Below are positions 51,876 to 60,824 of a stretch of DNA of 64,000 bases, piece by piece. The DNA lies in contig NZ_LN890325.1 of NCBI RefSeq assembly GCF_001458595.1, positions 62,324 to 126,323 of the forward strand. The letters run 5' to 3'. Source of the stretch: Clostridium neonatale (GTDB taxonomy: Bacteria > Bacillota > Clostridia > Clostridiales > Clostridiaceae). The position numbers and the translations under genes were made by a program. A model generated the notes under the pieces. That model did not search any database, was not told the origin of the DNA, and worked only from the letters and a program-made list of their open reading frames with translations. Every line of letters starts with the position of its first letter. Positions within the stretch are counted from its first letter, which is position 1.

Positions 51876-53861
51876 ATGACTGGGTATTCTAAAAGATTAA
51901 TGATGATTAAACAGAGATGGATTAATTCACTTCCAACCATCATAGTTTCTATTTTTTTATTTTTTTCAATTCTTAAATTGTTTGGAATAGTACATGTGAT
52001 AATGACATCTTTTTTAACACTTGTATTTAGAATTCGCCACACTCAGGATTTTAATTTTAGAGAACTGTTAAGGTCTTATTTACTTATGATATTAGTGTGT
52101 TTTTTTTCTTTTTTAGCAACAATAAATATTGAGTTATGCATAATTTGTAACTTATGCGTACCTTTCTTTTTAGTATATATGATGACTAATAAGTTTACTC
52201 CAAAATCTTATTTTGTTTATACGATGGAGTTTGTTTTTCTTCAATTAATTCCGATTTCATTTTCTAGTTTTTTAATGCGTTTTGTTGCATTAATTTATGG
52301 ATTTATTGTGGTTACTTTTAGTTTATATATTCATAAATATATCATGAAAAGAAAGAGACATTTTGGAACAGTACGTAAAGGGATGAAAAATTTATCAGCA
52401 CAATTGGATAAAATGTTGAGAAATGAAAGCTTCAGTGCTGAAAAAGAAGAATTGGTTCAAATGATGTATCATATGAACCAGGTTATTTACAGTACTCGTA
52501 ATTATTCATATTTAGCTAATGGCTATGGTAAAATAAATTATTGGTTTATGATTGTTTTTCAAAGATTTCATTATTATATGAACAATTTTATTTCGGGAGA
52601 TATTTCTGATAATGATAAGGTATATTACAATAATTTAAAGGATATTTTTTCTTTTATGGAGACTAGAATAAATCTAGAAGATAATTCATTTTTAATAGAA
52701 AGAATTAATTATTTTAAGAAAAATTATTATTTATCTGATTTGAAATCCGAACAAGCAATGAATTCAATTTTAGGGCTTTTGACTTATGCTTTATCAGATT
52801 TGCGATATGTATCTATTAATAAATCAGAAGAAAAATGGAAATTACCTAAAAAAGTATTTTCAATACAAGGATTTCGCAATTTCTTAAGAATTGACCTATT
52901 TCAATTAAGATTTGCTTTACGATTATCCCTCGTTTTATGCATATCATTTCTTTTTTGTCGTGTAACAAAATTAAATCATGGATATTGGTATCCAATGAGC
53001 GCATTTTTAATGTTAATGCCAAATTCAGAGGAGAGTCTTTTAAAGATAAATAACCGTATTTTAGGGACAATCGCGGGAAGCTGTATAACTTTGGTTTTAG
53101 GACATGTTTTTCATGGATTAAATCAATATATGATTATTATTTTATTAATGACATGCTTGATGTATTATGCACCTGTAACATCTTGGACAATGCCTATGTA
53201 TGCAACTTGTTATGGAATGGCTCTTGCAATGACATCGCTTAAAGTAGAATTAGTTATTGAATTAAGACTTATATATGTAATTTTAGCTGGAATAACTACC
53301 ATTTTAGCTAATCGTTATTTACTTCCAAATACAATTAAAGTAGAATTTTATAAAAATATTAATTCATTATTTGATTTAGATGTTGAATTAATAGATGAAA
53401 TACAAAAGAGTGGAAGAGAAGAATGTGACTTTAATATTTTCAGAGATTTGATTATTAATTCACGTTTATTGAGTGAAGAAATAGAAGTTTATATGAAAAA
53501 TAATTTAAATAGCCAAGATAATGAATTTTATTCAAGATTAATACCAATTCAATATCGTTTTATTGAAGAAATTGAACAATTGAATAGCTATATTTATATG
53601 CATCAAGAACAATTAGATTTAGATGATAATATGATTTTGCAAGAGATCTTTAAAAACTTAAAAGATTCAATTAAAAGAATTCGTTTTAGTTATACTCACA
53701 ATGAGCTGAATTCTTTTATGCAAACTGATAAAAATTTCCGTGCTTTTGGGCAATTAGATGATCATTTATATTTAAATACTATATTTTTTAATTGTATGGA
53801 AACAATAGAGAATCTAGAAAAAATAAGTTCTGAAATAAAAATGCAAAATATAATGAAATAG
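51876..53861 (+). CDS. FUSC/aromatic acid exporter family protein
   Basis: A 661-residue membrane protein with an N-terminal membrane cluster (about 15-155), a central cytoplasmic region, a second membrane cluster (about 330-480) with NHGYWYPMSAFLMLMPN, and a C-terminal coiled-coil-rich domain. This split arrangement is that of the FUSC/YccS/ArAE efflux family, which exports aromatic acids or other toxic compounds. AAAGGAGGAGGG supports the ATG at 51876. It stands next to a MATE exporter gene. Confidence 0.85.
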   Translation: MTGYSKRLMMIKQRWINSLPTIIVSIFLFFSILKLFGIVHVIMTSFLTLVFRIRHTQDFNFRELLRSYLLMILVCFFSFLATINIELCIICNLCVPFFLVYMMTNKFTPKSYFVYTMEFVFLQLIPISFSSFLMRFVALIYGFIVVTFSLYIHKYIMKRKRHFGTVRKGMKNLSAQLDKMLRNESFSAEKEELVQMMYHMNQVIYSTRNYSYLANGYGKINYWFMIVFQRFHYYMNNFISGDISDNDKVYYNNLKDIFSFMETRINLEDNSFLIERINYFKKNYYLSDLKSEQAMNSILGLLTYALSDLRYVSINKSEEKWKLPKKVFSIQGFRNFLRIDLFQLRFALRLSLVLCISFLFCRVTKLNHGYWYPMSAFLMLMPNSEESLLKINNRILGTIAGSCITLVLGHVFHGLNQYMIIILLMTCLMYYAPVTSWTMPMYATCYGMALAMTSLKVELVIELRLIYVILAGITTILANRYLLPNTIKVEFYKNINSLFDLDVELIDEIQKSGREECDFNIFRDLIINSRLLSEEIEVYMKNNLNSQDNEFYSRLIPIQYRFIEEIEQLNSYIYMHQEQLDLDDNMILQEIFKNLKDSIKRIRFSYTHNELNSFMQTDKNFRAFGQLDDHLYLNTIFFNCMETIENLEKISSEIKMQNIMK

Positions 53862-53997
53862 TAATTTAACTTCTAAATTATTTAGATACGACCATATTTA
53901 TCCTTGAATTTGTGCTGATTTCTGAGTTTGACTAGTAATTGCAACAGGTATATGATATAAGCAATTATCAAACTACACTTAGAAATGGGGGAATAGT

Positions 53998-55374
53998 GTG
54001 GCTAAGAAAAGATACGAGATGGATATGTGCAATGGCCCTTTGACAGGAAAAATTTTAATGTTCACTTTTCCGTTAATGCTCTCTAATATAATGCAATTAT
54101 TGTTCAATGCTGTTGATATGATTGTAGTTGGTCGTTATTGCGGAAGTAATGCATTGGCAGCAGTAGGGTCTACAGGATCTCTGGTAAATTTACTTATAAA
54201 TCTTTTTGTAGGATTATCTGTTGGTGCAAATGTACTTGTTGCACGGTATTATGGAGCTCATAATAAAAAAGATTTAAGAGAAATTGTTCATACAGCTGTA
54301 GCAACTAGCATAATTGGAGGATTTATTTTAACTATAATTGGAGTGGTTTTAGCAAAACCATTACTTATAATGATGCAGACTCCAGAAGAAGTTTTGGGAC
54401 AAGCAACCTTATATTTAAGAGTATATTTTTTAGGAATGCCTGTTATATCTTTGTATAATTTTGGAAGTGCAATTTTACGTGCTATTGGAGACACAAGGCA
54501 TCCATTATATTACCTTACAATTGCAGGAGTAATTAATGCATTATTGAATATAGTTTTTGTTGTATACTGTGGAATGGGAGTTGCAGGATCTGCTCTAGCC
54601 ACAATTATTGCCGAAGCAGTATCTTCAGGAATGGTTGTTATATGTCTTGTAAGAAATGAAGGAATATGCCGACTTAAAATTAAGGAGGTAAAAATACATA
54701 AAGTAAAGCTTAAGAAGATGATACAAATTGGCGCACCAGCAGGAATTCAAGGAACAGTATTTTCGCTATCTAATGTATTAATTCAGTCATCAATAAATTC
54801 ATTTGGATCAGTTGCAATGGCGGGAAGTTCAGCGTCGGCTAACATTGAAAACTTTGTATATATGTCTATGAATTCTTTCCACCATACAGCTCTTAACTTT
54901 ACAGGTCAGAATGTGGGAGCTAAGAAATATGATCGTGTTAATAAGATCTTAATATTGTGTATTGGATTAGTAGCGTTAGTTGGAATTATAATTGGCGGCG
55001 GAGTATGCTTAGGGGCAAGAACTCTTTTGGGATTTTATACTAAAGACCCAGAAGTAATTAAATATGGTATACTTAGGCTTACAATAATTTGTTCTACATA
55101 TTTTCTTTGCGGAACCATGGATACTGTGGTTGGTGTTTTAAGAGGACTTGGATATGCAGCAGTTCCAATGGTGGTTTCAATTATTGGTGCATGCGGACTT
55201 AGAATTGTTTGGATTGTCACTATATTTGCTAAATTTAGATCACTTGAAATATTATATTTATCATATCCTGTAACTTGGATAATAACCACAATAGCACATA
55301 TTATATGTTTCTTTATAATTAAAAAAAAGATATTAATGAAGAGAGAGAATCAGTTAATTAGTGAACCAGTATAA
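53998..55374 (+). CDS. MATE family multidrug efflux protein
   Basis: A 458-residue protein with 12 membrane segments and typical MATE motifs (NIMQLLFNAVDMIVVGRYCGSNALAAVG in pieces, GSAILRAIGDTRHPLYYL, GAPAGIQGTVFSLSN). It expels organic cations in exchange for sodium or protons. The GTG at 53998 is preceded by GGGGGAA. It follows the FUSC-type gene by 136 bases and ends in a terminator. Confidence 0.93.
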   Translation: MAKKRYEMDMCNGPLTGKILMFTFPLMLSNIMQLLFNAVDMIVVGRYCGSNALAAVGSTGSLVNLLINLFVGLSVGANVLVARYYGAHNKKDLREIVHTAVATSIIGGFILTIIGVVLAKPLLIMMQTPEEVLGQATLYLRVYFLGMPVISLYNFGSAILRAIGDTRHPLYYLTIAGVINALLNIVFVVYCGMGVAGSALATIIAEAVSSGMVVICLVRNEGICRLKIKEVKIHKVKLKKMIQIGAPAGIQGTVFSLSNVLIQSSINSFGSVAMAGSSASANIENFVYMSMNSFHHTALNFTGQNVGAKKYDRVNKILILCIGLVALVGIIIGGGVCLGARTLLGFYTKDPEVIKYGILRLTIICSTYFLCGTMDTVVGVLRGLGYAAVPMVVSIIGACGLRIVWIVTIFAKFRSLEILYLSYPVTWIITTIAHIICFFIIKKKILMKRENQLISEPV

Positions 55375-55410
55375 TATATAGAAGAACTGATTTTTGAAAA
55401 TTTGATTTTA

Positions 55411-55457
55411 GCACAATATAATTTGTTTAAATTTAATTATTATATTGTGTTGCTTTT
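55411..55457 (+). terminator. Terminator after MATE gene
   Basis: GCACAATATAAT (55411-55422) pairs with ATTATATTGTG (55439-55449) and the following T/G, then CTTTTT. It lies 36 bases past the MATE stop codon. Confidence 0.75.
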
Positions 55458-55562
55458 TATTTTGGAAAAAATTTTCTTTTTGTTGATAGTGTAAATCATC
55501 AGTGATAAGATGTAATATATATATAGAAAATATGATATTAAATTTGAATGGGAGTGATATTT

Positions 55563-56042
55563 ATGGAGAAAATAGCAAGTTTTACGATAAATCATTTAAA
55601 GCTTTTACCAGGAGTTTATGTTTCAAGAAAAGATAAATTTGGAGATGTGGTTCTTACTACTTTTGATCTTAGAATGACTAGACCTAACTGTGAGCCAGTT
55701 ATGAATACTGCCGAAATGCATGCAATAGAACATTTAGCAGCTACATTTTTAAGAAATCATAAAGAATTTTCAGAGAAAACAGTTTACTTTGGACCAATGG
55801 GGTGTAGAACTGGTTTTTATCTAATTTTAAGTGGTGATTATGAATCTAAAGATATAGTAGGGCTTATGACTGAATTATATAAGTTCATTGCAGAATTTGA
55901 AGGAGATATTCCTGGCGCTTCTGCTAGAGATTGTGGTAATTATTTAGATATGAACTTACCAATGGCAAAATATTTAGCAAAGAAATATCTTAATGATGTT
56001 TTATTAAATATAACTGACGAAAGATTAGTATATCCAGAATAA
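55563..56042 (+). CDS. luxS: S-ribosylhomocysteine lyase
   Basis: A 159-residue LuxS with metal ligands His53 and His57 in the HAIEH motif, Cys124 in RDCGNY, and the catalytic Cys81 in GCRTGFY. It cleaves S-ribosylhomocysteine to homocysteine and DPD, the precursor of autoinducer-2, as part of the activated methyl cycle. GGGAGTGAT precedes the ATG at 55563. The usual pfs/SAH nucleosidase gene is not adjacent. Full length with all key residues. Confidence 0.97.
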   Translation: MEKIASFTINHLKLLPGVYVSRKDKFGDVVLTTFDLRMTRPNCEPVMNTAEMHAIEHLAATFLRNHKEFSEKTVYFGPMGCRTGFYLILSGDYESKDIVGLMTELYKFIAEFEGDIPGASARDCGNYLDMNLPMAKYLAKKYLNDVLLNITDERLVYPE

Positions 56043-56117
56043 AATCAGAGTTTAGAGTAAAATAACCGAAATTAAATATATGATAGGCTCGATTGCGTAA
56101 ATATTTCATCTAAAAAT

Positions 56118-56202
56118 TCCAATGAAAGAGGTTGCATCCAAAACCGTTTGCTCCAATAACAAGTATTAGACAAACAATTTTGGAACAACCTCTTTCAAGG
56201 AA
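56118..56202. repeat. Long hairpin element after luxS
   Basis: Outer arms TGAAAGAGGTTG (56123-56134) and CAACCTCTTTCA (56186-56197) are perfect, TTCC/GGAA extends them, and an inner CCAAAACCGTTTG (56138-56150) pairs with a CAAACAATTTTGG-type arm. Several further small hairpins follow to about 56310 (for example CCAAATC/GATTTGG). This GC-richer stretch of about 200 bases looks like a structured RNA or a small inverted-repeat element; its function is unknown. Confidence 0.5.
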
Positions 56203-56432
56203 TTTAAAAGATAAAATATTTAATGCAATACTACGCCTAAGCAGAGAACCCAAATCTGTGATTTGGTGTGAATCGCTTACCCAGCGAATGAATATGAGTG
56301 GGGTATTCATATATTTAATTTCTTTGTTTTTCTTTAAACTAATTCTTAATTTAATCTGTAAAATGTATTATAACTGTTAATTTATTTAAAAAGAGTCGCT
56401 ATGCTACTACAAGTTGGGACTCAAAATATAAG

Positions 56433-56482
56433 AATACAAGACTATGAGAATATATATTTTTGTATTCTCATAGTCTTGTATT
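56433..56482. terminator. 20-bp perfect hairpin
   Basis: Arms 56433-56452 and 56463-56482 are perfect complements (core CAAGACTATGAGAATA). It lies about 50 bases past the end of the minus-strand methyltransferase gene and can act as its terminator. Confidence 0.65.
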
Positions 56483-56530
56483 TCTAATGTTTTGAAGTAT
56501 AGATTTAAATTAATTCGGAGTATAATACTT

Positions 56531-57484
56531 TTAAGCCTTAAGGACTTTTATATATCTAACAAAATTTCCTTTAGAAACTGAACATTCATCAACAATTGTA
56601 AACCCAGCGTCAATAATATATTTATCTAAATCTTCGAAAGTAACTAAAATAACTCTATCTGCAAGTCTATGAGCTGTGTTAATAAGTGCAACTTGAGCTT
56701 CACGTGTTGTTGGTGTGAATAATCCATAAGGAAGATCAAGAATTGCAGCATCATATTTTTCTTTTATATCATGCATATTTCCGCTTGTGATTACATTATC
56801 ATAACCAAAGAATTCTAAATTTCTTTGTGCATTTTCTGCAATGCTATTATTAAGTTCATATCCAACAACATCTATGCCCATAGAGAGAGCTTCGATTACT
56901 ACAGTTCCAACACCGCAACATGGATCAATTAATTTTAAGGATAAATCATTTTTCACTGCTATATTAACCAAAGTTCGTGCTACTTTTAGACTTAAAGAAT
57001 TTGAATATGAGCAAGGCTTTCTATCATGAATATGCCATTGAAAATCATTTTTTATATATTCTCCAAAAATCCATTTATCATCAACCTTTGTAATGCCAAG
57101 AAGAACTTTTGGATTATGTATATCTGGGAAGCCAGTCACAACATATCCTATTTCATAAACACTTTTTAACCTATCTTCATATGGTATGTTTCCATGTTCA
57201 AGTTTTACATAACAAACTTTGAAATCATCATAAGATAAATTATCTTGGGTGATTTTTTTTACTATTTTTTCCAGAGAATCTTCTTTATATATTATAGATA
57301 TCATTTCTTTTATGAATGTACTTCTAGAAGGATTTACATATATATCTGAGAATAGATATTTATTCTCAGGAATCTTGTTAAACAAACATTTCATTTCCAT
57401 CATGCATAATTCTTCTTCAAATTTTGGATTGTAATTAATTAAGTATAGGTATTCTTTATTCAAGTTTTTAACCTCATATTTCAT
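56531..57484 (-). CDS. TRM11/UPF0020-like SAM methyltransferase
   Basis: A 317-residue protein. The N-terminal half lacks an obvious THUMP domain; the C-terminal half is a Rossmann methyltransferase with LIDPCCGVGTVVIEAL (about 190-205) and the catalytic DLPYG motif (about 253-257), a variant of the N-P-P-Y motif of amino-methylating enzymes. The best match is the TRM11 group acting on guanine in RNA. DLPYG is the form expected for N2-guanine methylation. It is alone, upstream of a dispersed repeat. Confidence 0.85.
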   Translation of the reverse strand: MKYEVKNLNKEYLYLINYNPKFEEELCMMEMKCLFNKIPENKYLFSDIYVNPSRSTFIKEMISIIYKEDSLEKIVKKITQDNLSYDDFKVCYVKLEHGNIPYEDRLKSVYEIGYVVTGFPDIHNPKVLLGITKVDDKWIFGEYIKNDFQWHIHDRKPCSYSNSLSLKVARTLVNIAVKNDLSLKLIDPCCGVGTVVIEALSMGIDVVGYELNNSIAENAQRNLEFFGYDNVITSGNMHDIKEKYDAAILDLPYGLFTPTTREAQVALINTAHRLADRVILVTFEDLDKYIIDAGFTIVDECSVSKGNFVRYIKVLKA

Positions 57485-57528
57485 ATTAGTAAATTTATAG
57501 TTTTTATAGTATATAGTTTAACACAATT

Positions 57529-57598
57529 TTTTTATTCTTTAGGAATTTATATATTATAGGGTTATTATATCATAGTCGACTTGGCGATTTTTTTATTT
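57529..57598. repeat. Dispersed repeat, compact copy
   Basis: TTTTTATTCTTTAGGAA (57529-57545) is identical to 18499-18515, and 57566-57598 matches 18733-18765 with one difference. Here the two blocks are 20 bases apart, whereas they are 217 bases apart at 18.5 kb, which contains extra sequence. The remaining 320 bases before the ferritin gene show no clear gene. Confidence 0.65.
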
Positions 57599-57920
57599 AA
57601 CATAAATTGTGAGATTATTAATTAATTTAAAATTTTATAGTTATAGATCTAGAAGGATACCCAAACAAAAGGACAGATAAAACATACATGAATATATGCA
57701 ACTTACATTGAGAAAATATCTAAATATAATGAAAAAGAATAAATTAATAATTAATATAAAAGTTAAATTATTTAAGGATTAATTATTAAACTTATGAGTA
57801 TAGATAAAAATACTTATTAAGTGAATACTATTTGATAATATAAGATTTTGTTTAAGAAAATATTGCCATTAACATAACTTAGGTATACAATTAAATTGAT
57901 AAATAAAGGAGTGATTAAAC

Positions 57921-58430
57921 ATGTTAAGTGAAAATTTATTAAAAGCTCTTAATGATCAAGTTAACTACGAATTATATTCTTCATACGTATACCTTGCTAT
58001 GGCTGGTTATTGTGAAGATATGGATTTAAGCGGATTTGCTAATTATTTTAGAGTTCAAGCTAAAGAAGAATTAGATCATGCTATGAAGTTCTATGATTAT
58101 GTTTATCAAAAAAATGGATCAATTGAGCTAGAAAAAGTAAATAAACCACAAACAACTTTTGATGGAATTGTTGATGTATTCCAAAAAGGATATGAGCATG
58201 AACAAACTGTTACTAAAAAAATATACTATCTATCAGATATAGCTTATGAAGAAAGGGAACATTCAACAATTAGTTTACTTAAGTGGTTCATAGATGAGCA
58301 AGTAGAAGAAGAGAATAATTTTAATATGTTACTTAAAAAGGTAAGAAGAGCTGGAGATAATCAAGCTGCATTATATTTATTGGATGATGAACTTGCTAAA
58401 AGAGTCTATACTCCTATAACAGCTCAATAG
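57921..58430 (+). CDS. Ferritin
   Basis: A 169-residue ferritin of FtnA type, with LNDQVNYELYSSYVYLAMAGYCE (in part) in helix A, and the di-iron ligands within KEELDHAMKFYDY of helix B and DEQVEEENNF of helix D. It stores iron and oxidises Fe(II), protecting against oxidative damage. AAAGGAGTGATT precedes the ATG. Monocistronic with a strong terminator. Confidence 0.94.
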   Translation: MLSENLLKALNDQVNYELYSSYVYLAMAGYCEDMDLSGFANYFRVQAKEELDHAMKFYDYVYQKNGSIELEKVNKPQTTFDGIVDVFQKGYEHEQTVTKKIYYLSDIAYEEREHSTISLLKWFIDEQVEEENNFNMLLKKVRRAGDNQAALYLLDDELAKRVYTPITAQ

Positions 58431-58477
58431 GATTTAAAAAATTAGTTTACTATAATTAATATACGTAGTATATTTTA

Positions 58478-58520
58478 TGAAAACAGCACTTAATCTTGAT
58501 TAGATTAAGTGCTGTTTTCA
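58478..58520. terminator. Terminator after ferritin gene
   Basis: Arms 58478-58496 and 58502-58520 are perfect 19-base complements (core ACAGCACTTAATC), with A and T flanks. It lies between the convergent ferritin and Cof-type phosphatase genes and serves both. Confidence 0.85.
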
Positions 58521-58561
58521 TTCACTTTATTGAATAATCATGGAAGCTATATAAGTATAAT

Positions 58562-59347
58562 TTATAATACGTATTCTTCTATGGCCTTAATAACACCATT
58601 TTCAGTATTTTTCTTAGCAATATAGTTTCCATACTGTTTCATATCATCATTAGCATTTTCCATAACAAAGCTATAGTGAGCAGATTGAAGCATTTCAACA
58701 TCGTTATAGAAATCTCCAAAAGCCATTGTTTCATCATAAGATATATCAAGATCTTCTTGAAGTCTCTTTATAGCATCACCTTTATTTATATTTTTGTTAT
58801 TTATGTCAATCCAAACAGCGCCAGATACTACAACCTTATATTCCTTTCCAAATAGAGGATTTAAAGCTTTGTATGAATGCTCCTTAGATCCATTAAAGTC
58901 ACATATTGTTACTTTAAATATGTCATCATCAATATCAATAAGATCTGAAACTAGTGTCTTTTTTATATAGTATTTATCTATTTCTTTTTTTATTTCTTCA
59001 GAGCAGGCTTTATGGTAAGTATTTTTAACACCACACAGAATTACAGCAGTATTAGGCATATCCTCACATGCTCTAACTATATCATTTACAGTGTTCTTAT
59101 CTATAATGCTTATAATAGGATCTTTACCAGGTTCAACTATATATGCACCATTATCACAAATAAAATATAGTTCATCAGAATGTGGCTTGAAATTTTCATA
59201 TAAAGTGTGATAAGGTCTTCCACTAGCAACAACAAATCTAATATTCTTTTCATTTAATTTTTCAAGTGTAGAAAAAAAGTCTTTAGGTAGCTTACTGTTT
59301 TCATCCAATAATGTTCCATCCATATCTGTAGCAATTAGTCTAATCAT
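58562..59347 (-). CDS. Cof-type HAD family phosphatase
   Basis: A 261-residue HAD-IIB hydrolase with the nucleophile motif DMDGTLLDE (Asp8, Asp10), a VASGRPY motif II, NKGDAIKRL, and the DFYNDVEML acidic motif IV. Such enzymes dephosphorylate sugar phosphates or other small metabolites. The ATG at 59347 has GAGGTGA before it; an upstream GTG is possible. It is divergent from a DeoR regulator gene. Confidence 0.92.
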   Translation of the reverse strand: MIRLIATDMDGTLLDENSKLPKDFFSTLEKLNEKNIRFVVASGRPYHTLYENFKPHSDELYFICDNGAYIVEPGKDPIISIIDKNTVNDIVRACEDMPNTAVILCGVKNTYHKACSEEIKKEIDKYYIKKTLVSDLIDIDDDIFKVTICDFNGSKEHSYKALNPLFGKEYKVVVSGAVWIDINNKNINKGDAIKRLQEDLDISYDETMAFGDFYNDVEMLQSAHYSFVMENANDDMKQYGNYIAKKNTENGVIKAIEEYVL

Positions 59348-59398
59348 AATTTTCACCTCTTAATTTTATCTATATAAAGACTTATTTGTATCAATATT

Positions 59399-59429
59399 CG
59401 ACAGGTGGCTTCGACAGGTGACTGTCACC
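59399..59429. repeat. Direct repeats and palindrome GGTGACTGTCACC
   Basis: CGACAGGTG occurs at 59399-59407 and 59412-59420, and GGTGACTGTCACC (59417-59429) is a palindrome. A further hairpin, ACGAGAACTTA with TAAGTCCCCGT, follows (about 59438-59468). These lie in the 300-base divergent region between the Cof and DeoR genes. The GC-rich palindrome stands out from the AT-rich surroundings. Confidence 0.5.
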
Positions 59430-59651
59430 AAATAAAAACGAGAACTTATTAACTTATTAAGTCCCCGTATTATATATATAAAATATAACGCTAGGCAGAA
59501 TATCCTATTACGCTATTTTATATTCCCTATAAGTAATTATATTATAAATTGAAAACAAAAACAATAATAAATAATATTAAACAATAAAAAACAAGATAAA
59601 AAAGAAAAATTATGATATAATTGTATTAATATAAAACTGAGGTGAATCAAT

Positions 59652-60368
59652 ATGTTTTTAGAAGAAAGATATGAAAAAATTTTATATAAAGTTCAAGAAG
59701 AAGGCAGAGTTACAGTAAAAGATTTAGCTAAAGAATTCAATGTAACAGAGGATTGCATAAGAAAAGATTTACGTGAGCTTGAAAATAGAGAATTATTAAA
59801 AAGAGTATATGGTGGAGCAATAATTCAAAGAAATCATGATGATATAAAACCAATTGATGAAAGAAAAAACATTAATGTTGGTGTAAAAAAGAAAATAGCA
59901 ATAAATGCAGTTAATTTAATTGAAGATAAAGACATTATATTTTTAGATACTTCTACAAATAACCTTGAAATATCAAAGGAGCTTAATAAAAGCAAAAAGA
60001 AAGTAACAGTAGTTACAAATATGATAGAGATAGTGTCTGAATTGAAAAATAGCCCATATATAAAGTTGATTTCTGTAGGTGGAGAATTCAACAAAGAGGT
60101 AGGGGCAATAGTTGGAGCAGCTGCTGACAGATATATAAAGCATTTTACTTATGATAAGGCATTTATAGGTGTATGTGGAATTAATAAAGAAACAGGGTAT
60201 ATAAGCACTTTAGACCTAGAAGATGGTACAACTAAAAAGACAATAATTGAATGTTCTAATAAAAGCTATCTTGTTATGGAGAAAGAGAAATTTAATTATG
60301 ATGAATTTTATAAGTTTGCAAGTCTAGATGACATTGCTGGAATAGTTACAGAAGAGGGCGTTATGTAA
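59652..60368 (+). CDS. DeoR family transcriptional regulator
   Basis: A 238-residue regulator with a DeoR helix-turn-helix (about 6-60, with VTVKDLAKEFNVTEDCIRKDLRELE) and a DeoRC sensor domain (about 75-230, with IIFLDTSTNNLEISKEL, VTVVTNMIEIVSEL, VGGEFNKEVGAIVG). It responds to a phosphosugar, usually from fructose or deoxyribose metabolism. GAGGTGAATCA precedes the ATG. No target operon follows; it may control the divergent Cof gene. Confidence 0.9.
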   Translation: MFLEERYEKILYKVQEEGRVTVKDLAKEFNVTEDCIRKDLRELENRELLKRVYGGAIIQRNHDDIKPIDERKNINVGVKKKIAINAVNLIEDKDIIFLDTSTNNLEISKELNKSKKKVTVVTNMIEIVSELKNSPYIKLISVGGEFNKEVGAIVGAAADRYIKHFTYDKAFIGVCGINKETGYISTLDLEDGTTKKTIIECSNKSYLVMEKEKFNYDEFYKFASLDDIAGIVTEEGVM

Positions 60369-60390
60369 AGTTTTTTATAAAGAATGCTTT

Positions 60391-60551
60391 AGGCACAATC
60401 AAATAAATAACAAGTCAATTTGCCAGCCTATTTTCCATCATGCTACGTTGGCAAATTGACCTAATAGGCCCGCTATGAGGGCAATTTGCCTCCTTGCCTG
60501 ATGAAAAATATTCACGGCAACTTTAGAATTGTTATTTATTTTCATGTGCCT
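60391..60551. mobile_element. MITE-like palindromic element
   Basis: Terminal arms 60391-60413 and 60529-60551 pair at 20 of 23 positions (AGGCACA...AAATAAATAACAA). Inside, GTCAATTTGCCA (60414-60425) and its exact complement (60449-60460) form a second stem, and GC-rich hairpins follow. TAAAGAAT occurs on both sides (60378-60385 and 60555-60562), resembling a target duplication although it is a few bases away from the arms. It has no coding capacity. It may be a non-autonomous transposable element or a large structured RNA. Confidence 0.55.
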
Positions 60552-60824
60552 TATTAAAGAATATATTATATATTGAGAGAGGATTTAGCTCTATTTATTA
60601 TATTAATAATTCCAGTTGAGTAAATAATATATGATATATTGTGGTAAATAAAGAGTAATAATATAATTTAAATATACAATATTAATTGAAGGAATTAGTG
60701 GCTTCCCAATTGTAATTGAGGCTACTATTTTTTAAAGAGTTTTTTTCCTAACAGTTAGGAAAAATGGTTGGCAGTTAGATATATTTAAATGATGGTATAT
60801 TAAAAGTATGGGAGGGAAAAATAG

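Noticed and set aside
56110..56380. Opposing open frames of 66 and 82 codons after luxS
   Set aside because: Both come from the same palindromic DNA and have no family-like sequence or good start site. They are treated as part of a structured non-coding block.
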